A stretch of 64,000 nucleotides of DNA from assembly GCA_029532415.1 (NCBI GenBank), contig JAQOTA010000017.1:310001-374000 (forward strand), written 5' to 3'. The notes under the pieces are model-generated. The model did no database searches and had not been told where the DNA came from. It saw only the letters and a list, made by a program, of their open reading frames with translations. A program made the translations under genes and the position numbers. This document shows, in pieces, positions 55,709-64,000 of this stretch. The stretch comes from Marasmius tenuissimus (taxonomy: Eukaryota; Basidiomycota; Agaricomycetes; Agaricales; Marasmiaceae). Position 1 is the first letter of the stretch. Every line of letters starts with the position of its first letter.

Positions 55709-55941
55709 TGGTTGGAACGTGTCATACTGTGTAGTCTCAAACGTCCTACAGGGTACTAATTTCATCTTCCTTGAACGGCGCAGGGTTCGAACGTCCTAAT
55801 GCACATGTCGTTCAGTAATTTACCTAACGACGAGGTGCTTGATGGTCTCGAGTGTGTCAGGTATTAGACATGACTATGTATACTCTATAGTTTACATGAG
55901 ATGTGATCCGTGGCTCCGAGGACGGTGCAGAACGCAAATGT

Positions 55942-58265
<2,324 letters not shown>

Positions 58266-60411
58266 AAAGGAGGAGTAAATTAAAGCCCGGACCTTTATAA
58301 GTATTGAATTGTGGAGGTGGAGGTAGGCATCGGGTTGCCGTGCCAAGTCTAAGATGCCCAAATCAGTGAGACCAGGTGGTGGTCAAAGTCAGAGATTGCC
58401 TGTGCTCTAAGCTCACACTAAACTCAAATTGTACGTCAAATCATAATTCTGTTTTCGTCTATGCATCTGGATATATTATAGTGAAGTAGACAAGTTATAT
58501 AGCGTTGAGCAATGATTTTGTGGAATGAAGTCGGCGCTGGGACATCTTTGGTACATATCCGGCATTACTCCTCAACGGGTCCCCATGATACACGGCACAC
58601 CATACAATGTGAGTACCTATGCACCGCTTATGGTATTGAAGTACCGAGAATGATTTCGGGGACCAGGGACGACGAATAACAGGTCAGCGCCAGCGACAGT
58701 ATTAAGGAATGTGCGGGAACCGGTCAGGGTTGAAGGCTGCAAGTCACCGGATCCGACGAGGGCGGTTTCGAGAGACGACACCGTGGACGAGCACTGCGTC
58801 GTTAGTCGAGTTGCTCTGTGTATCGCATCGAGTACGGTTGAGATTGTTTTGGTCTTGGGTGTACCGCAAGATATAGTGTCCTTTGCTCGCCATGGGGCTC
58901 GAGTTGTACCGGCCGGTAAAGTTCCATCGAGCCGACGTAGGACTGCTGGCGGGATCCTTTTATAAATTGCTAGTGCGCGGACTGGGGAGTCCAACGTGAG
59001 CCACGTATCCATATATCCAAAATAGCCAACAAAGATACTCGGGTAGACCTCGGAATATTGGAATTGTTGGTTCGAAGTAAGTACGAGGAAAACTCGCCGA
59101 GGAGAGGAGAAGGTGCTAAGATCTCGTCAATAGCCACCAATTCGCAATTGCTTCTCGCAGACTGTATCAGATTATACTATCGTACCCACGTCCGTGCCAT
59201 CCACACGCCAGCATTTTCCGCCGTGGTCAAGTTCTCCTTCATGGGCTGGAGCATATCCTGCAAGTAAACAACCGGGAGCTGGAAATCATGGGCATGAGAG
59301 TGGATCGCGCGTCATGTATAGAGCGCCAGTGTATGACCAAGAGATCCGCTCGATGTTGCCTGCTCCTGGACTTCGAGCGAGTGGTACTCTTGAGTAGGAG
59401 CGGGAGCCAACCTCTGACTTTGACAATAATGATGCGGCTCCGGAATCGCGCAACCCTGTAGAGGAAGAGCAGGGAAGAGCTGTAATCAGTCGATCAGAGC
59501 GCATCTTGGTCTACTCAAGAGAAGAGGAGATATGTACCGAGCGTGGCAGAAGCAGAGCAATTTAGCCTTGGGCGATCCAGAAGTGTCATTCATGAGCACG
59601 TTCTCTTCCGCAGACCTTACCGTAATATGTCGAATATGCAAGAAGTGATGCTTGCCAGCAAGTGGTCAGGAGCTGAAGAGCGCAGCCCTGACGTTTGGTC
59701 GCGATGATTCTCAAGCATTGGGCGTCATTGTTCGATTTGCGCCGACGCCCAAGAGGGCTTGTGGTGGGGCACAATGACTCGTAAGGGCCATCCGGGCAGG
59801 ACTCGGACGGGCTTAAGAACCCCGACGTTGGACGTCGAGACTCAAAAGTCAAATCGATGCTGACAGCGACGGTACGCAATAGAGTCGGGTTTGATGGTAA
59901 CGCCTGCATCCCAAGCATTCGAACAGTGGGATCAATGCGGGAGAATGTCCGACATACGCGCCTACAGAAGATGTACACTGATGTACCCTCAGGGTCACTG
60001 GGCAAAGCTTTTCAGCCTTAAATCTCCTTTCGTTGAACAGAATCAGAGAGATACTCGTGCGCGCCTAGCCGTTGTACTCTGGGAAGTGTTGGCCGATGCA
60101 AGTACTTTTGTAAGTCGCCGCTCGACCCGCGGTTTCACTCCATACTGTCATTCTTGTTGATCGTTCGAAGGAAGAAATGAGTATCCATCCCCCCGAATCA
60201 TACATGCAATGCAACGCATCTTCGTTTTGGTGTCAAAGAACCTGAAGTCATGATCACAGGCCTGAGGAAGTGTGTATGTGGGTACTGAGAGTTGACTGTT
60301 GCTGAGTTGAGAAGCGGAGAGAGCATGCAGGGTCTCACGGTCGATCTGGCTGACTCACGGTCGCGACTGGCGCGGCCCTAGACGCCCAGCTCACCTCTTT
60401 TCAGAACGGCC
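58266..60411. other. Gene-free region between GH47 and ERV1
   Basis: Several frames of 80-139 aa occur on both strands (for example 58,617-59,012 minus and 59,586-60,005 minus), but none has a recognisable motif, joins to others by clear introns, or stands out in codon choice. The left side should hold the GH47 promoter and the right side the ERV1 promoter. An undetected fast-evolving gene cannot be ruled out. Confidence 0.4.
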
Positions 60412-60990
60412 ATGGCAGAGTCGCAGTCAACAGAGCCCTCCAACAAAACCTCAAAAACAACCTCGACCGGAGTGGTCCTAGGACCTGACGGTAAACCCTG
60501 CAAGCCCTGTACCGCCTTTCGAAACTGGAGAAAACAACAATCTGGAGGAGATGGCAAATCCAAATCCTCAACGGCTGCCATGATGTCCTCTCTCGCCTTC
60601 GGAGCATCCTCAAATTCATCCAGCAACGACGAAAAACCACCTGCTCATTGCCCGCCTGATGTAGAACAGCTTGGGAACGCGACGTGGACTTTCCTCCATA
60701 CGACAGCTGCATACTATCCTGAACGACCTACACCGACTCAGCGCGCCAACATGCTCTCTCTTATACGAGCACTTCCAGTGCTATATCCATGCTCGCATTG
60801 CGCCGACGATTTTGGCCAAGATATGAAGGTGAACCCACCAGATGTCAGTAGCAGGGCAGGATTCAGCAAGTGGCTCTGTGAGCGACACAACGAAGTTAAC
60901 GTGAAGTTGGGGAAGAACACGTTCGATTGTGGATTAGACAAACTAGACGAGAGGTGGAAAGACGGTCCACCAGATGGTAGTTGTGATTGA
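60412..60990 (+). CDS. ERV1: FAD-linked sulfhydryl oxidase ERV1 (mitochondrial intermembrane space)
   Basis: A single exon of 192 aa. The N-terminal DGKPCKPCTAF holds the shuttle Cys pair that takes electrons from Mia40. A flexible Ser/Lys linker follows, then the FAD core: CPPDVEQLGNATWTFLHTTAAYYPERPT, the active-site YPCSHCADDF, and FSKWLCERHNEVNVKLGKNTFDC with the structural Cys pair. It ends with a Trp-Lys-Asp-Gly motif as in yeast Erv1. It reoxidises Mia40 during import of small cysteine-rich proteins. Confidence 0.95.
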   Translation: MAESQSTEPSNKTSKTTSTGVVLGPDGKPCKPCTAFRNWRKQQSGGDGKSKSSTAAMMSSLAFGASSNSSSNDEKPPAHCPPDVEQLGNATWTFLHTTAAYYPERPTPTQRANMLSLIRALPVLYPCSHCADDFGQDMKVNPPDVSSRAGFSKWLCERHNEVNVKLGKNTFDCGLDKLDERWKDGPPDGSCD

Positions 60991-61539
60991 GGAGGTCAGT
61001 CCAGATATGATATTCGTCAGTCCGTGGGGCTCATTTGGCTCCCGCCATCCAGGTCGAGTCTGCGTTATATGAGTATAGACAACAATAAACCACGGCAATA
61101 ATCCCAACTCACTTACAAGAGGTTACATATAAACCAACAACATACCTGCTCAACTATTTTTCCATGTATCCGCGGATTTGAATACAAAAGTTGTGACCCA
61201 CTCAAGGACCCACCGCCAGGGCAAGTCTCGAAGCCGACTCATTTCCGAATTAAGAAATCAGTGTCTGGATGCGGTATACCGATGATGTCCGCAGCGCGAT
61301 GATGCATGTACTTATCTCTCACCAGTCTGGGCAGTCCAGTCCGATAATGATTCGGTCTCCGGTAATGTTGATCATGTTTGATTTACGGGCACATATGTCG
61401 AGAACGTGAGTTTTCAATTCATCCATGACGAGCAATACTGATCCCGGAATGGATCAGCAATTATTATTCCTCCTCCGAAGAACTACTTAAGGGCGCAGCT
61501 GCATTTGCTCAATAGTGGTTCTGTTCCTTCACATCACCC
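60991..61539. other. Intergenic region between ERV1 and the second F-box gene
   Basis: No gene seen. Contains the ERV1 3' end and the F-box promoter; the last 100 bp before 61,540 are CT-rich. Confidence 0.4.
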
Positions 61540-62898
61540 ATGTCCTTCGCTCTCCCCTTCGAAGTCTTGTTCGAGATATTCCACCTCTGCTGCCTCACTG
61601 GAGAAGACGATCCGGAAGTACCTCACCTCTTAAACATTGCTTCAGTATGCAGGCAATGGCGCAGCGTCTCCCTAGCTGATGCTCGCTTATGGTCATTCAT
61701 AGCCCTCGAAGGGGAAAGGAAAACCCATGTTCCGTTAGTTCGACAATGGCTGGAGCGTTCCCAATCATCGCCCTTAACGATCTCTTTGCGATACCTCACC
61801 ACCCAGGCAGCGAGGGAGATTCTTCCATTACTACTCCAGCACCTCCCCCGTTGGAAAACCTTCAATTTATCATACGCCGCTGGATCCGAAGAGGTTTCTT
61901 ACTCACCTTTCGCCATGCCAACTTTCCCCTCGGGCTCGAGTGCTGCGCCCATCCTTGAGCAGGTCGCCATTCTCAACGACACAATGGTGACCGAGGATCA
62001 TTCACGTCCATTCAGCCCTTGGCCGCTCGCCTTCCAGTCACCCGCCCTCCGACGTGTGTCGTGGACTTGCAACGATTGCAACGACTGTGACGGATACTGT
62101 CATTGTGCTCACCCGATGATGAATGTCAATGTCAACGTCTTCGAACGCCTCACCCACATATCATCCCCCTTCGCGTTCGACAATGGATTCCTTGATATGC
62201 TCTCGCATTGCCACGGCTTGGAGGTTTTGGATATTCCCGAATTACGACTGGAATACAGTTTCGGAAATCAGAACACCTTCACGATGATGCACGACGGTCT
62301 CATCACCCTTCCCCGCCTTCGCACTCTGAAAGTTTCTTCGGCCTGTCACGGTATTACCGCGCTGTGCGATCAGCTCACCGTGCCAGCGATGAACGAGTTG
62401 GCATTGCAGGCACTCCGCGGACGCTCGAAATTTCCCTTGCGGTCCGTGACGGCCCTTCTGGACCGTTCCTCCTCCAACCTCAGAACTCTGAATCTCCTCG
62501 TCAGCTACACAGCAGATGACTCGGAGATCCTGAAACTCCTCGCATCTCCCGGACTTAAATCCGTCGAGGAGCTGGAGATACGGAAAATGTCCCGCGTCGA
62601 CAAAATCGCCGAGGGGTTAAGATGTAACCCGGGTGAACCCGCTCTTCTGCCTTGCCTTCAGAAGTTGACTCTGGAGGCACAAGAGTCCGAGGATGGGTTG
62701 TTGTCGAAGATGGTGGACACCCGCAGAGACTCGTTGAAGAAGGTGTCGTTGTCGTTGAATCCTTCGCAGGTTTCGCGGTCCTCGGAAAACATCGATTGGC
62801 AGTTCTTTGAGGAGCTGTTGAAGACCGGTTTCGATGTGTTTTATTTCTATGCTTGGAGGATTCTGAGCCACAAGGCGCTTGGCCTACGGGTGGTGTAA
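61540..62898 (+). CDS. F-box protein, paralogue of the one at 54,269
   Basis: A single exon of 452 aa. LPFEVLFEIFHLCCLTGEDDPEVPHLLNIASVCRQWRSVSLADARLWSFIAL is the same F-box layout as the protein at 54,269, and both continue with (T/L)HVP(L/M)(V/L)RxW(L/I)xxSxxSPLT. The C-terminal part has irregular Leu-rich segments and a Cys/Asp cluster (CNDCNDCDGYCHC) absent from the paralogue. A role in an SCF ligase is inferred; the substrate is unknown. Confidence 0.85.
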   Translation: MSFALPFEVLFEIFHLCCLTGEDDPEVPHLLNIASVCRQWRSVSLADARLWSFIALEGERKTHVPLVRQWLERSQSSPLTISLRYLTTQAAREILPLLLQHLPRWKTFNLSYAAGSEEVSYSPFAMPTFPSGSSAAPILEQVAILNDTMVTEDHSRPFSPWPLAFQSPALRRVSWTCNDCNDCDGYCHCAHPMMNVNVNVFERLTHISSPFAFDNGFLDMLSHCHGLEVLDIPELRLEYSFGNQNTFTMMHDGLITLPRLRTLKVSSACHGITALCDQLTVPAMNELALQALRGRSKFPLRSVTALLDRSSSNLRTLNLLVSYTADDSEILKLLASPGLKSVEELEIRKMSRVDKIAEGLRCNPGEPALLPCLQKLTLEAQESEDGLLSKMVDTRRDSLKKVSLSLNPSQVSRSSENIDWQFFEELLKTGFDVFYFYAWRILSHKALGLRVV

Positions 62899-63428
62899 GG
62901 GAATAGTGAGTGTCAAATTGACCTGCTTTTTACCCATGGACTTTCTCATACACACGATCATACGTGACTTAGATTTCACTTGGATGGTTTGATATCATCA
63001 GTCAACCGAAGCCTGACAATTAGAGTCGCTTATTTATGATAGAGTTGTAGCACTAGTACAGTTTGTTTACTCTACGTTCCCTACCACTAATACCAATGGC
63101 ACGTTAAATTCCTTTTACTTACTTGGACCCACTGGGACCCATGTGGGGTGATCGTGAGACATTGACCCTGATTGGGTGTTCGGTCGCGGCGTGTCTTGTT
63201 GACAGCCTTGGAGTCATTCTATTAGTATTCGAACCAGCCCCACGTCGACCAGATTGACCGTCCAGCCATACTCTCAAGCCTCCTCGCTGTTACAGACCGT
63301 CCTTCTTCCCGCGGCAATTTACAACTTACCCGAGTCAGCCGTTGCGGCTCCGAGGACCACACAGGGTGTGAACCTCCTGTGTAGCTCTTGTTCTTAGTAG
63401 ACAACTAACTGTCGTGACGCCAGTCTCA
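62899..63428. other. Intergenic region before the right-end gene
   Basis: No gene seen. Words ACTTGGACCCACTGGGACCC at about 63,121 look slightly repetitive. It must hold the promoter of the gene starting at 63,429. Confidence 0.4.
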
Positions 63429-64000
63429 ATGGCGAAAAAGAAAGCACCTCCTACGCAATCCTCTACTCTCCTCAACTGGCTCAGTCAAGATGCGTCGTCC
63501 TCCAGCAAAGGGAAAGGGCCAACGAAGAAGCCGCCTTCAACTCAGTTGAAACGCAAGAAATCGAACAACAAGGCAATGCCACTCGACCCAAACGACATAA
63601 TTGACATTCCCTCTGATACAGAGGACGAAAAAGAGGACGAAAAAGAGGACGCGAGACCTGATGCGAAGAAACGACGAAGGTCGAAGGAAGGCGAGGGACG
63701 CCGGGGTCAGTCAGCTAGTGAGGTCGCGAAGGAGGAAACAGTTGAGATTGTCAATCCCAAGGAGGAGTCGAAGGACATCATGATGTCCAGCTCGGACACG
63801 GCTGTGGCCGAAGTGAGCTCTTTTGGGCTTCCAGACGAATCCTTGCTGCCCTCGAATCGTCCACCAACCACTCATATCTTCGATCTTCCAGTTCTCTCTC
63901 CTAAAGGAGACGAAGATAGTTTGTTTGGCGCTCCGTCACTGCTATTGGGTCCAACAGAGCCGTCACCTATCTCATATCCTGTCAATGCAAAAGCAGGACC
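63429..64000 (+). CDS. Start of a charged, probably nuclear protein with N-terminal PIP-like motif (partial)
   Basis: From ATG 63,429 the frame stays open for 190 codons to the window edge. The protein opens MAKKKAPPTQSSTLLNWLSQ; STLLNWL is close to the PCNA-binding box seen at the very N-terminus of MSH6-type and other replication-coupled repair proteins, with Ser where Gln is usual. A basic stretch (KRKKSNNK), an acidic repeat (DEKEDEKED), a nuclear-localisation-like AKKRRRSKEG and a Ser/Pro-rich region follow. This is a typical disordered head of a larger nuclear enzyme, but the catalytic part lies outside the window, so the identity is open. Confidence 0.65.
   Translation, partial: MAKKKAPPTQSSTLLNWLSQDASSSSKGKGPTKKPPSTQLKRKKSNNKAMPLDPNDIIDIPSDTEDEKEDEKEDARPDAKKRRRSKEGEGRRGQSASEVAKEETVEIVNPKEESKDIMMSSSDTAVAEVSSFGLPDESLLPSNRPPTTHIFDLPVLSPKGDEDSLFGAPSLLLGPTEPSPISYPVNAKAG

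Noticed and set aside
55780..55800. GGGTTCGAAC, a tRNA B-box-like word
   Set aside because: No A-box at the right distance and no cloverleaf can be drawn.
58617..59012. 131-aa minus frame between GH47 and ERV1
   Set aside because: No motif, no joining exons, and its strongest stretches are mirrored on the other strand.

Overview
The window is nuclear DNA of a mushroom-forming basidiomycete (Agaricomycetes). Genes carry many 45-65 bp GT-AG introns. The families are typical of that class: a KDZ transposase with a cysteine cluster, F-box proteins starting LPxEVLxEIF, an orphan multi-TM family, a UNC93-like carrier, a GT18-like transferase and an NRPS-like adenylate-forming reductase. Nothing bacterial or organellar is visible. 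Gene models were spliced by eye, so exon edges are good to a few bases where I state them and approximate elsewhere.

Layout. 0-14.3 kb is an accessory block of lineage-specific genes: a homeodomain-like protein (-), a small protein with two tandem PCNA-interaction (PIP) boxes (-), an orphan 712-aa protein (-), an orphan acidic-repeat protein (+), a KDZ transposase (+) and a T5orf172/Mug113 GIY-YIG-type protein (+), separated by minisatellites and a pyrimidine tract. 14.3-19.4 kb has no convincing gene but holds an 830-bp element with 37-bp terminal inverted repeats. 19.4-36.8 kb is ordinary metabolic and transport DNA: adenylate-forming reductase, ZIP metal transporter, TMEM97/EXPERA protein, GT18-like glycosyltransferase, UNC93-like carrier, OHCU decarboxylase (urate breakdown), a J-domain protein and an orphan multi-TM protein. 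36.9-38.9 kb holds a broken, split copy of the J-domain gene and its upstream region.

39,111-48,977 is a complete 9.87-kb Ty3/Gypsy chromovirus on the minus strand. Its two 225-bp LTRs look identical and are flanked by the 5-bp target duplication CTTAG, so it inserted recently. It has two unusual features. First, Gag-protease and RT-RNaseH-integrase share one reading frame, separated by a single UGA in the readthrough context UGA-CUA, which itself lies in a 7-bp hairpin. Second, between pol and the 3' LTR there is a third, spliced gene (three exons, 720 aa, coiled coil plus a large unrecognised domain) in the position where retroviruses carry env. A perfect 10-bp inverted repeat lies between pol and this gene. 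This is my best candidate for an undescribed system.

The element landed 33 bp upstream of the start codon of an otherwise intact cytochrome P450 and moved its native promoter 9.9 kb away. Beyond the P450 (49-64 kb) are a 5'-truncated sterol C-14 reductase fragment, a HIT zinc-finger protein, two related F-box proteins, a GH47 alpha-mannosidase, the sulfhydryl oxidase ERV1, and the start of a charged protein that runs off the window and opens with a PIP-like motif.
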